A stretch of DNA of 64,000 bases. Source: CBDDHT01 sp965227905 (GTDB lineage Bacteria > Pseudomonadota > Alphaproteobacteria > Rhizobiales > Methyloligellaceae). The stretch lies in contig OZ245780.1 in the NCBI GenBank assembly GCA_965227905.1, positions 1,860,001-1,924,000 on the forward strand, in the 5' to 3' direction. Each line of letters opens with the position of its first letter. Position 1 is the first letter of the stretch. The notes under the pieces were generated by a model, which saw only the letters and a list, made by a program, of their open reading frames with translations, searched no databases and was not told the DNA's origin. Shown piece after piece: positions 42,326 to 51,104 of this stretch. The position numbers and the translations under genes are program-made.

Positions 42326-42886
42326 TTATCGTCTCGGATTGCAAAAGGCCTGCGCCCAGTAGATTTCACCTTTGATGGGTTTGCCCTTCTTGTCTCGTGC
42401 AATCGCAACGCCGACGCCCACATGGGTGTGGTCGGCGCGCAGCATATTTCCGTTATGCCCCCAGATCGACCATCGCCAGCCGCGCATGGCGTCTTCCGGT
42501 GTCGGGTGATAGCGCGACAGATTCTCGCCGCTATAGCGCAGCTTGCTTTTCCGATTGCGCTCGGTCCGCGCCTTGCCGAGGCCGAACTTGTTGGCCCGCA
42601 CATTGGGGTCCTGGCCGCGCACGACTTCATGAGAGAGTTTTTTGTACTTCTTCATGGTGCGGGCATGGGATTTCGCCATCCGGTAGCACTGTTTGGAAAA
42701 CCGAAGCTTCTTTCGGCCATTGCTCGCCCGATGCTTGTTGAGCAGGGCGATGACCTTGCACTCCATCCGCGCTTCCGGGCCGGTTCCATGGCATTTCGCG
42801 TCGGCGGTGCTTGTTGTTGAAACGAGAGTCGCCATGCAGAGGCCCGCAGTTGCGACGACGGCGGCAAATGACGTCTTCATACGCAC
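42326..42886 (-). CDS. Secreted CAP/SCP-domain protein
   Basis: 186 residues with a signal peptide (cleavage near ADAKC, about 30). The CAP fold is seen in ALLNKHRASNGRKKL, LSHEV, YSGENLS, and the closing HNGNML...HVGVGVA...IYWAQAFC. Cysteines at about 32, 43, 67 and near the C-terminus likely form disulfides. CAP proteins act in cell-wall or host contacts; the role is unknown. Confidence 0.85.
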   Translation of the reverse strand: MRMKTSFAAVVATAGLCMATLVSTTSTADAKCHGTGPEARMECKVIALLNKHRASNGRKKLRFSKQCYRMAKSHARTMKKYKKLSHEVVRGQDPNVRANKFGLGKARTERNRKSKLRYSGENLSRYHPTPEDAMRGWRWSIWGHNGNMLRADHTHVGVGVAIARDKKGKPIKGEIYWAQAFCNPRR

Positions 42887-43027
42887 TCCTTGATCATGGC
42901 GAGCATCTCAACCATGACCGATATGACAAACAGAGACTATCGAATGAGGATTTGGCGCACTGTGATCGCAAATGGACGTAAGAATCAAGACTGGCGTTGG
43001 GGTAATGCGCAGCGCTCGACCGGCCCG

Positions 43028-44071
43028 TCAGTTCGCGCAAAAGGCTGGCGGTGTGTCTCCGCCGAACAAAGCTGCGGCAGCTCGGAATCGTTCGCTGCCG
43101 GTCAAGGCAAGTTGCTTCTTGGTCACGGCCAGTACCTTCTCTCTGATCGCGACCTGTTCCGGGCTCCCCGTCTTAGCCTTTGTTAAATCTCCAAAATGCT
43201 GGCGTCTGGCTTCGGCGAGTTTGGCTAGCTCCTCGGTCATTGCGGCTGCTTCTCGCAGAAGGGTCTGTGTTTGCTTGTCACCCGATGTTCCCTTGAGCGT
43301 TCCGACAACGCAGGGCCAATGGCGCGCAGCGGAAATCTCGGCTTCGAGCAGGAAAGCATGCCCGCTTTCGACGTTGCTGCGCGTGTGACGCACATAGCTC
43401 CTGACACGTTTCTTGCCATCGACCAGCAGCAACCGGTCTCCGTCGACCTTGATCCGCTTCACCTTGCCAAGATGGATCACCATCAGGTCGGTGAAGGCAT
43501 GCATCATCCGGTCGGATTGTTTGCCCTGAGCAGCGCTGTACGGATTGTTGGGCGATACGATTTTCGACGGTTCGAAATCAACGATCTCAAGCCGGCCTGT
43601 TCCCGCCAGGTTCACCCGGGCCTTGGCGAGACTAAGAAAATACTTCGGTGCCTGGGTCCCGTCATTCATTGTTTCCGGGCTGAACCAGCGACCCAGTTCC
43701 TGATGCACCTTGCCATCGCGGATCGTGAGAATATCGACGAGAGGGATCGATAGTCCGACGGCGACCGGCAGCCATATATCGCCGACCCAGACCCCTTCAA
43801 GTGCAGCGGCGTCGGTGGCGTCTTGTGAAATCGACAGAGCGTCCGCGTTTACGATCAGATCGATCTCGCGCGTATCGCCGCAAGCCTTCATGGCTGCATG
43901 CAGTTCCTGCATGCGTAAGAGGGGGTCGGACATCGCTGGAAGTCTAGCCGCAATCTCCTTCATGGATTTCCCGCAGGCGGCAGAACCGGCTTGGGGTACG
44001 AACGTCATCAGCATGCCCACCAACAAAACCAGCAGGGGGCAACGTTTGGACCATGGCATCATTCTGGGCAT
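43028..44071 (-). CDS. Secreted hypothetical protein
   Basis: 347 residues with a signal peptide (CPLLVLLVGMLMTF, cleavage near GSAAC). Not recognised. The central part has strands including IVDILTIRDGKVHQELGRW, and there is a C-terminal helical region (280-330). A cysteine near the mature start could suggest a lipoprotein but the lipobox is poor. It may share a transcript with the downstream CAP gene. Confidence 0.55.
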   Translation of the reverse strand: MPRMMPWSKRCPLLVLLVGMLMTFVPQAGSAACGKSMKEIAARLPAMSDPLLRMQELHAAMKACGDTREIDLIVNADALSISQDATDAAALEGVWVGDIWLPVAVGLSIPLVDILTIRDGKVHQELGRWFSPETMNDGTQAPKYFLSLAKARVNLAGTGRLEIVDFEPSKIVSPNNPYSAAQGKQSDRMMHAFTDLMVIHLGKVKRIKVDGDRLLLVDGKKRVRSYVRHTRSNVESGHAFLLEAEISAARHWPCVVGTLKGTSGDKQTQTLLREAAAMTEELAKLAEARRQHFGDLTKAKTGSPEQVAIREKVLAVTKKQLALTGSERFRAAAALFGGDTPPAFCAN

Positions 44072-44298
44072 ACTCTCGTCGAAACGCATTTTACCAGTCC
44101 GGAAACCGGCCGACTGGTCATGACGGCAACCTATTGTCGATATGTGGGGAGAGCGGGGCGGTATCCAAGAGCGCGCTATTCCTGGCGGCAGCTATTCATG
44201 AGCACCGGCACGAAGGTGCTATGGATTGACCGAACGGGCCGATGATAGCCTGTGTCCCACGCCGACCGTTCCATCGATGTTTGCCGGGTCCAAAACTC

Positions 44299-45339
44299 AT
44301 GCGCTTCATATGTCTTGTGTTGATCGGCATTGGTTTGGTCTCTCCAGCCCATGCCACCCAGACATGTGGTGGCGAGCCGGGGTGGGCATCGAAGGAATTT
44401 GCGGGCCGTGTTTCGGACGGTGGCACATTCACCCAAAGCCTGGGCGGACACGCATTCGTACTCGGACCGACCCGGCATGGTTGGAAAATCCTTTTGCTCG
44501 ATGAAAATGGTCGCGAGATCCGCACGTTCAGCCCGCCTGCGCGACCGGTCGAGACAAATGCAGTCAACATTGCCGGATGGCATTTTCGCAATCTTGCGAA
44601 TACCGGACCGAACACTGGAGATGTGAACGCGCCGCAGCACATGCGCCGTTTTTCGTTCGGCTCGCTTGCAACCCGAAAATACCGGACGCCCGATCTGACG
44701 CCGCCGAAAGCATCGAAACGTCCGGACGGCTTCGGCGGGCTTGGCCGGCTGGTCATCGAGGATTTCAAGCTCGCCGATCTTGGCAAGCGCCAGAAGGCGC
44801 GCATGACCGCGCTGACATTTCGGGTTTGCCTGACGTGGTTCGGAGGCAGTGAAAAACCGGACCCGGTCGTCGTCGCAGATCCGGGTGTCGCATTCGAAAA
44901 GCTGGTTTCCGGCATGAAGGCGTGCGGCTTCGATTTTCGTGCCTACCGCCTTTCAGACCGTATGGCAGGTGGCCGCGAAGGCGGACAGGCCCCATGGCTC
45001 GATGTGGATATGGACGGCGATGGCAGTGCGGATCTCGTGGTGCCCGTCACGCGCCTGCGGGACAAGCGTGCCGGGATCGCGATCTGTCTGAAAACAAGCG
45101 GAAAGCTCAAGCTCGCCGGATTCGAGGGCCGCATCGGCAGGCATCTCGATCCGGACTATTTCGGGCGTGCCGACTGGTGGAACGTTTTTCCCCGAGGACC
45201 TGTCTCCAAAAGCGAAGCGGAAGGTCCGCCCCCGATATTGCACGGCGATGCCGTGGTCATGGGAAAGGACGGAGCGTCGAGTGTGATCCTTTATCTCGGT
45301 CCCGGCAGAAAACTGTCGAGCTACTGGCAGGGCGATTGA
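44299..45339 (+). CDS. Secreted hypothetical protein with EF-hand-like loop
   Basis: 346 residues; signal peptide MRFICLVLIGIGLV, cut near AHAT. WLDVDMDGDGSADLVV (about 235-250) looks like a dockerin/FG-GAP calcium loop. Otherwise no family recognised. It is divergent from the previous secreted gene. Start at 44299 is preferred because it gives a clean signal peptide. Confidence 0.6.
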   Translation: MRFICLVLIGIGLVSPAHATQTCGGEPGWASKEFAGRVSDGGTFTQSLGGHAFVLGPTRHGWKILLLDENGREIRTFSPPARPVETNAVNIAGWHFRNLANTGPNTGDVNAPQHMRRFSFGSLATRKYRTPDLTPPKASKRPDGFGGLGRLVIEDFKLADLGKRQKARMTALTFRVCLTWFGGSEKPDPVVVADPGVAFEKLVSGMKACGFDFRAYRLSDRMAGGREGGQAPWLDVDMDGDGSADLVVPVTRLRDKRAGIAICLKTSGKLKLAGFEGRIGRHLDPDYFGRADWWNVFPRGPVSKSEAEGPPPILHGDAVVMGKDGASSVILYLGPGRKLSSYWQGD

Positions 45340-45385
45340 GAGACCGCCGTAAGAACTTCGAACGAGCGACAATGGGAGCGCATGC

Positions 45386-45805
45386 GTGACAGAAGAGAAC
45401 ACAGCCAGGTCCACGATCGGACGCCACATTCTCGGTCTGCTTCTTTTTCCGGTGATCGGCCTTGCCGTCGCGGCAGCATGGCTGAGCTTCACGACCCAGG
45501 TCTTGGGCGTTGGCAAAACAGGTTTCGGTAACGCCGCAGCCATCGTGGTCATGCCGGTTTGGGCGATTGGCATGGGGCTTCTGGTGTGGCTCCCCTGGTG
45601 GCTGTTTCATCAGAAAAAATGGGGTGCGATGGGAGCGGGGCGTGCGATCTTGTTCGGCGTCGTCGGTGGTTTTCTTGTCAGTATGATCCTGATGGGGCCG
45701 AGCGGGTTCACGACCCGCGGCGGTGCTGCGGTCATGGGTTATGCAGTGATTGTGATCCTGACCGTGGGTGGACTGGTCCACAATGCAATCCTGAAGCGGC
45801 GTTGA
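45386..45805 (+). CDS. Small four-helix membrane protein
   Basis: 139 residues with four predicted TM helices. GTG start at 45386 is 47 bases after the previous stop; the same-strand cupin gene follows 33 bases after its own stop. No family recognised. Confidence 0.6.
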   Translation: MTEENTARSTIGRHILGLLLFPVIGLAVAAAWLSFTTQVLGVGKTGFGNAAAIVVMPVWAIGMGLLVWLPWWLFHQKKWGAMGAGRAILFGVVGGFLVSMILMGPSGFTTRGGAAVMGYAVIVILTVGGLVHNAILKRR

Positions 45806-45837
45806 CCGCCGCTGGTAGAGACGCAGGAGAAAATCCA

Positions 45838-46215
45838 ATGAGCCGCAAACCCCGCATTATCTCTCGCAGCGAGTGGGGATCCGACGACCGCCTTTGGCGA
45901 GGCCGTTTCAATGGGAAGGATCTCGATACTGGCGTCACGGTGCTTTTCTACGCCACCGAGGAGGTCGGCGTCGGCCCGCTCTGGCATGTCCATCCCTATG
46001 ACGAGATTTTTATCATGCGTGCGGGCAATGCCTTGTTCACGATCGGGGACGAGAAAATCGAAGCAAAGGCCGGCGATATTCTGATGGGCCCGGCTGACGT
46101 GCCTCACAAATATACCAACCTCGGTCCGGGGCTACTGGAGTCAACCGATATCCACCTCAGCGATGAGTGGATTCAGACCGATCTTGATGATCCTGAACTC
46201 GCGGAAGAAACGTGA
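45838..46215 (+). CDS. Cupin-domain protein
   Basis: 125 residues. Cupin motif 1 is WHVHPYDEIFIMRAG (H, H, E ligands) and motif 2 is GDILMGPADVPHKYTN, both intact, so it binds one metal ion. It is a single-domain cupin; dioxygenase, isomerase or binding roles are possible. An in-frame extension upstream to 45559 only overlaps the membrane-protein gene. Confidence 0.85.
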   Translation: MSRKPRIISRSEWGSDDRLWRGRFNGKDLDTGVTVLFYATEEVGVGPLWHVHPYDEIFIMRAGNALFTIGDEKIEAKAGDILMGPADVPHKYTNLGPGLLESTDIHLSDEWIQTDLDDPELAEET

Positions 46216-46272
46216 GTGCGCCCCCAGCCGCACGAAGCAATCAACCGAAGCTCATTGGAACATCCCAACGAC

Positions 46273-46293
46273 GTCCCGGACCTGATCCGGGAC
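46273..46293. repeat. Dispersed palindromic repeat
   Basis: GTCCCGGA-CCTGA-TCCGGGAC has two perfect 8-base arms, followed by CCAGG. This is the common alphaproteobacterial intergenic palindrome. It lies between the cupin gene and the convergent deacylase gene. Confidence 0.7.
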
Positions 46294-46348
46294 CCAGGGC
46301 GATCCTGCACACAATTCAACAATTGCGATCACTGGCCGAACCAACGAG

Positions 46349-47800
46349 TCAGTGCCGCCGCTCCGCACGACGAATGGCGCGCCCAGGCCTCTCGCCCGTC
46401 GCTTCGCCCTCGTGCCACACCTGTTTGCCATTGACGTAGACAGCTTCGATCCCCCGAGCCGGCTGACAAGGGTCGGCAAAATCCGCTGTGTCGATCACCG
46501 TATCCGGGTCGAAAATCACCAGGTCCGCATAGTTGCCGACCTTCAATTCCCCACGTCGCTCAATGCCGAACGTCTTTGCCGTCAGCGACGTCATCTTCCG
46601 AACAGCCGCCTCAAGCGGGAAAAGCCCCTGGTCGCGCGAATAGTGCCCGAGAACGCGCGGAAACGTTCCCCAGGCCCGCGGATGCGGATGGGCGTCCTGC
46701 ACGATGCCATCTGAGCCGACCATGCTGTCGGGATAGGCAAGAATGCGGCTGACATCCTCTTCGCTCATCTGGAAGTAGATCGCACCGCCGGGCACGAGTT
46801 TCTCAGCCGCTTCCGCGAGTGAGCATCCCATCTCGGCCGCGACATCTGCCAGATCCCGCCCGGCGGCCTCCGGCATCGGCTTGGACCAGGTGATCATCAC
46901 CCGCTCGCACAGCTCGACGCGTTCAGGCTGGATGATCGTCGAGGACGCCGAATAGGGGTAGACATCCAGTCCAACGGTCTGTGCCTTGCTGGCCTCGTCG
47001 ATCATCTTCAGCGAAACCTTCGACTTTCCATGGTTCGGCGGTCCGACGCATTTGTGATGCGAGATGACGACGGGCACGCCTGCCTCGCGCCCGATGCGGA
47101 ATGTCTCTTCGAGAGAGTCGAACAAAAACTCGGCCTCATCGCGCATATGCGTCACATACATCCCGCCATAATCCGCGAGCGTCTTACTGATCTCGACGAC
47201 CTCCTCCGTCGACGACTCGCGCGCCGGCGGATAGTAGAGACCCGTGGACAGACCGAGCGCACCGGCTTCCATTGCTTCGGTGAGATAGCCGCACATCTGC
47301 GAAATCTCGCCTGTCGTGGCGGGCCTTTGAAGATCGTCCATGACCGCGTGACGGAGATTTGCGTGCCCGCAGAAACACACGCTGTTGACGGCTGGCGGGT
47401 CGTCATCGAGCGCCGCAAAATAGGAGGCGAAGTTAGGGAACCGGGGACTGCCATCGCGGATAAGAATGTCCATTGGACGCGGCACCGCTCCACGCTCCGG
47501 GAACACCGGCGCGACGCTCAACCCGCAGTTTCCGTTAACGACGGTCGTCACGCCCTGACTGACTTTGGCTTCCAGCAGGGGGATTTGTAGGAGCGCGTTG
47601 TCGTCGTGACAGTGGGAGTCGATGAAGCCCGGTGCGATGACTCTTCCCGCGACATCAATGTGCTTGTTTGCCGTTGAGCGCGAAAGATCTCCGATGGCCG
47701 CGATTTGATCGTTTTTGACAGCGAGGTCGGCAATCTGCGAAGGAGCGCCTGTACCATCGATCAGGCGGGTATTCTTAAAAATGATATCATATTGATGCAT
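46349..47800 (-). CDS. N-acyl-D-amino-acid deacylase family amidohydrolase
   Basis: 483 residues, normal length. Metal motif GFIDSHCHDD (H-x-H, about 66-70), then QGVTTVVNGNCGLS, later VISHHKC and the ending region MVGSDG with catalytic aspartate. It releases D-amino acids from N-acyl forms or dihydropyrimidine-like substrates. Start MHQYDIIFKN at 47800 is preferred. It reads from the ArsC-like gene side; co-transcription is possible. Confidence 0.9.
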   Translation of the reverse strand: MHQYDIIFKNTRLIDGTGAPSQIADLAVKNDQIAAIGDLSRSTANKHIDVAGRVIAPGFIDSHCHDDNALLQIPLLEAKVSQGVTTVVNGNCGLSVAPVFPERGAVPRPMDILIRDGSPRFPNFASYFAALDDDPPAVNSVCFCGHANLRHAVMDDLQRPATTGEISQMCGYLTEAMEAGALGLSTGLYYPPARESSTEEVVEISKTLADYGGMYVTHMRDEAEFLFDSLEETFRIGREAGVPVVISHHKCVGPPNHGKSKVSLKMIDEASKAQTVGLDVYPYSASSTIIQPERVELCERVMITWSKPMPEAAGRDLADVAAEMGCSLAEAAEKLVPGGAIYFQMSEEDVSRILAYPDSMVGSDGIVQDAHPHPRAWGTFPRVLGHYSRDQGLFPLEAAVRKMTSLTAKTFGIERRGELKVGNYADLVIFDPDTVIDTADFADPCQPARGIEAVYVNGKQVWHEGEATGERPGRAIRRAERRH

Positions 47801-47866
47801 TTCGATGTCGGTCCCTGAGCACTGGCTCAATTCAATTGCGTCTTTCGACGAACTGCAGCATCTGAT

Positions 47867-48229
47867 CTATCGGTTTAATGGGCCATTTCCGGTCAATGCC
47901 GATTTCACCGTATCGGAAAATCCCACAAATACCTGATCGCCCTTTTCAAAAACTGGGCGCTTGATCAAGGTAGGATGCTTGGCCAGCAACGATACCGCCT
48001 TAACCGCATCAATGCCTTCTTTGTCGCTATCCTCAAGGCCGCGCCACGTCGTGCTGCGTCGATTGAGAACGGTTTCCCACCCCGCCGCATCGACCCATGC
48101 CTCAATCCGGGACTGCTCCACGCCGTCCGCCCGAACGTCGACAACCTTGAATTCAAGACCGGAGTCCTTCAGCCATTTGGTCGCCTTCTTGCAGGTGTCG
48201 CAGGATTTCAATCCATAGAATGTGATCAT
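47867..48229 (-). CDS. ArsC/Spx-family protein (YffB-like)
   Basis: 120 residues, thioredoxin fold. Starts MITFYGLKSCDTCKKA with C10-x2-C13; the following TKWLKDSGLEFKVVDVR and HPTLIKRPVF are typical of YffB/ArsC-like reductases. The true arsenate reductase pattern differs, so a glutathione-dependent reductase is likelier. Start at 48229. Confidence 0.88.
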   Translation of the reverse strand: MITFYGLKSCDTCKKATKWLKDSGLEFKVVDVRADGVEQSRIEAWVDAAGWETVLNRRSTTWRGLEDSDKEGIDAVKAVSLLAKHPTLIKRPVFEKGDQVFVGFSDTVKSALTGNGPLNR

Positions 48230-48275
48230 CTCGCTCTCGCTTCGGGTTACGGTGGCCAATTGCAGCGACGGGGTG

Positions 48276-48983
48276 TCAGGATTCCGATTGTGTTGGCAGG
48301 ACGCTTTCGATCACCCCAGCCAGCTCCCGTTCGCAGGTCAGGATCTCTTTTGCCGAGAGTGTGAATCGTTTCTTCGGCGACCCTTCCGGCGTCCAGGCAA
48401 ATCCACGCCACAACACCAGTGCAGCTGGTCCCACAGCACGGCCGTCCAGTCGGTCGAGAAGATCGCGGGCATAGGTGACCATTGAAAGCGTTTCGCGCAA
48501 GGCTTTGTCGCTAACAATCACGTCGATTGCATCTTCAGTGAGTGTCGCCCCGATTTCTACAGCCATGGCGCGCACGGTTCCCGCCTTCATTTGCTGCGCA
48601 CGGCGCTTGTCTGCTGCGACAGGTTTCTTGGTCTTCAGGTTAGGTGCATCGACCAGCCAACTGCACATGGGACAGAAACAGTGGGCATCGGGCGAATACA
48701 AGTGCTTGCCAGGGTCTTGTCGCAGATCGAACGAGTTTTCGAGGAAGGTCGTAAACAACCGGCTGAAGCTGGGGATATCCTTTTCGTTCGGCCGGGCCTT
48801 TTTCGGGATGTCCTGATAATGGCTTATGATCCACGCCTCCGCAGCCTCCGGGAGGGCCGCATAATTGTGCGCGGTCTCGAAACGGATGAAGCCTTTCGTC
48901 ACGGCATCAGCCATCCACCTCAAAAGTTGATAACTGCGATGCTGCAGATCAACGGCCCGGGTAAGCGCGTCGGAATTCAGCAT
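48276..48983 (-). CDS. Hypothetical protein with CxCxxC motif
   Basis: 235 residues, soluble, mostly helical. HCFCPMCSW at mid-sequence gives a C-x-C-x2-C cluster that may bind zinc. The family was not recognised. The start ATG at 48983 is preferred; the in-frame upstream extension is unlike coding sequence and overlaps the AraC remnant. Confidence 0.6.
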   Translation of the reverse strand: MLNSDALTRAVDLQHRSYQLLRWMADAVTKGFIRFETAHNYAALPEAAEAWIISHYQDIPKKARPNEKDIPSFSRLFTTFLENSFDLRQDPGKHLYSPDAHCFCPMCSWLVDAPNLKTKKPVAADKRRAQQMKAGTVRAMAVEIGATLTEDAIDVIVSDKALRETLSMVTYARDLLDRLDGRAVGPAALVLWRGFAWTPEGSPKKRFTLSAKEILTCERELAGVIESVLPTQSES

Positions 48984-49060
48984 GGGCGTTCCTTCAGGTT
49001 CTGCAGAAAAATCCGTCTGCTGAAAGATGCCTAGTTCATTTCCGCAATACATAGCCCAAT

Positions 49061-49203
49061 TCAAAGATCCCCGACCATCCTGAAACGCATTCGGTATTGG
49101 TTCGGTGTTATGCCGGTGTTTCGTTTGAAAAGACGGCGGAGTGCGTTGGTATCCTCGGCACCGCAGAACCGCGCAATCAGATTGGGCGAAGGATCGGTCC
49201 GGG
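49061..49203 (-). pseudogene. AraC-family regulator C-terminal remnant
   Basis: Minus-strand reading gives NLIARFCGAEDTNALRR, then LFKRNTGITPNQYRMRF before a stop at 49061-49063. This matches the second HTH of GlxA-type AraC regulators. A stop closes the frame upstream and no N-terminal part is present, so it is a fragment. The rest of 48984-49357 shows no gene. Confidence 0.65.
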
Positions 49204-49357
49204 AAGCCGACCCCGAGCTGCGTCAAGAGGATTGATTGCAGCCTGCGACTCTCGGAGAATCAAAGAATGTGCTGGATGGTTTGTGCGCCAGTACCTTGAG
49301 GTGAGGCAGGGGGGCAACGAGAAATCGAGGAACAACCCCATGCAAAGGGCTTCCAGA

Positions 49358-50878
49358 TCAAAAAATGCCCGTTCGCTTGTTGTAGTTGAGTGTCGCATCC
49401 GGCACCTGGACGGTGAGTGCGCCGAGATCGTTTGGCTCAAGCGACTGCAACCGCGATGCAGCATCGACAAAGCGGTCCTGCTCGGCGGCATCGACGAAGC
49501 CGTCGGTCAGCGTTCGAAACTTGGCGACATAGTCGTCCCGCGCGAACGGGCGAGCCCCGCCTGGATGCGCGTTGGCCAACGCCTTGTCGGCATCAATCGT
49601 GCTGCCGTCGTCGAGCGTCACGACGAGCTCACCGCCAAAAGCCTTTTCGGCCGGATCGGCTGCATGGTAGCGCGCGGTCCAGTCGTCGCTCTCTTCCGTG
49701 CGGATCTTCTGCCACAGGCGTACCGTGTCAGGTCTCCGCGCCCGGTCATCCGCATAGGACGCCTCGTGATGCCATGTTGCATCCTGCAGCGCGACGGCGA
49801 GGATATAGGTGATCGAGTGATCGCGCGTTTCTCGGCTGGCGTTCGGGTCCATCTTCTGGGGATCGCCCGAGCCCGTGCCGATCACATAGTGCGTGTGATG
49901 GCTGGTCCGCAACGTGACGTCTTTGACGCGGTCCCATTCGCCATCAACGCGGGCAGCAATATCGGGGCCGATCTCCATGGCGAGGTCGATGAGCGCCTGG
50001 GCCTGATACTCGGCCGAATGGGCCTTGGTGTAGGTCTCCAGAATCGCGCGCTTGGGCTCGCCCGCTTCAGGAAGCGGCACGTCATAAGACGCATCTGGCC
50101 CGCTGAGCATCCACGCGATGACGCCATCTTCGCCTTCATAGATCGGGGAGGGTGCACCTTCGCCGCGCATCGCTCTGTCGACAGCCTCGATGGCGAGCTT
50201 TCCGGCGTGCGACGGGGCGAACGCCTTCCAGCTCGAGATCTCACCCTTGCGCGATTGACGCGTCGACGTGGTGACATGCAGCGCATGCTGGATGGCCTGA
50301 TAGATGATCTCCGGTTCCAGCTTGAGCATAGTGCCGATGCCGGCGGCGGCTGCCGGGCCGAGATGGGCCACATGGTCGATCTTGTGTTCGTGGAGACAGA
50401 TGCCCTTGACCAGGTTCACCTGGACCTCATAGGCAGTGGCGATACCTCGGATCAGGTCGGCGCCGCTCACGCCGCACTGCTGGGCGACCGCGATGAGAGG
50501 CGGAATATTGTCGCCTGGATGCGAATAGTCGGCGGCGAGAAACGTGTCGTGGAAGTCGAGTTCGCGCACTGCCGTGCCATTCGCCCATGCGGCCCATTCG
50601 GCATCGACTCGGGTCTCGGACGGCAGGCCGAAAACCGTCGCCCCCTTTTGCCGCGGGTGGGCCAGAGCCTGCGCCCGCGCGGTTGCCGGAGCCGCCCGAT
50701 TGATCGCCGCCATTGCCACGCCCGCATTGTCGATGATGCGGTTGACGATCATTTCGGCGACGTCCGCGTCGACCGGAACCGGGTCCGCCGCCATGACGGC
50801 GAGCTTGTGCGCAAACTGTGCCGCGCGCGGCAGTCGGTCGCGCTCTTGAGCGACCTTTATGTGATGTATTTGTGTCAC
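49358..50878 (-). CDS. MmgE/PrpD family dehydratase
   Basis: 506 residues, the normal length. MmgE/PrpD proteins include 2-methylcitrate dehydratase. Characteristic segments: RELDFHDTFLAADYSHPGDN, then VAHLGPAAAAGIG, SWKAFAPSHAGKLA and GGARPF near the C-terminus. The start is GTG at 50878; the longer open frame overlaps the divergent GltD-like gene. No prpC/prpB nearby, so the substrate may not be methylcitrate. Confidence 0.88.
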   Translation of the reverse strand: MTQIHHIKVAQERDRLPRAAQFAHKLAVMAADPVPVDADVAEMIVNRIIDNAGVAMAAINRAAPATARAQALAHPRQKGATVFGLPSETRVDAEWAAWANGTAVRELDFHDTFLAADYSHPGDNIPPLIAVAQQCGVSGADLIRGIATAYEVQVNLVKGICLHEHKIDHVAHLGPAAAAGIGTMLKLEPEIIYQAIQHALHVTTSTRQSRKGEISSWKAFAPSHAGKLAIEAVDRAMRGEGAPSPIYEGEDGVIAWMLSGPDASYDVPLPEAGEPKRAILETYTKAHSAEYQAQALIDLAMEIGPDIAARVDGEWDRVKDVTLRTSHHTHYVIGTGSGDPQKMDPNASRETRDHSITYILAVALQDATWHHEASYADDRARRPDTVRLWQKIRTEESDDWTARYHAADPAEKAFGGELVVTLDDGSTIDADKALANAHPGGARPFARDDYVAKFRTLTDGFVDAAEQDRFVDAASRLQSLEPNDLGALTVQVPDATLNYNKRTGIF

Positions 50879-51104
50879 GGACGAAAGCCTAACTTGAAAC
50901 GGGTTATGCCCACATCTATTTGTGAATTGCGTGGGCCTGTTAGCTCTGCTTCCATAGCACGAATCGATGTTGGTTCGTTGCGGGCGGGCCCGGTATTGAG
51001 CGGAGCCCGAATGTTCGGTGAGAAGCCATACACCAGATTTGGTTTTGCTTCCTACCGGTAATGAAAATTGAGGCTGGTCGAAAGGCACTCGGAGCCGAAA
51101 CGCG

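Noticed and set aside
45559..45837. Upstream extension of the cupin gene
   Set aside because: Overlaps the membrane-protein gene in another frame; the cupin domain starts at MSRKPRI with a normal length.
49097..51061. 654-codon open frame on the + strand
   Set aside because: It is antisense to the well-supported PrpD gene; its composition reflects the codon usage of that gene and no motif is present.
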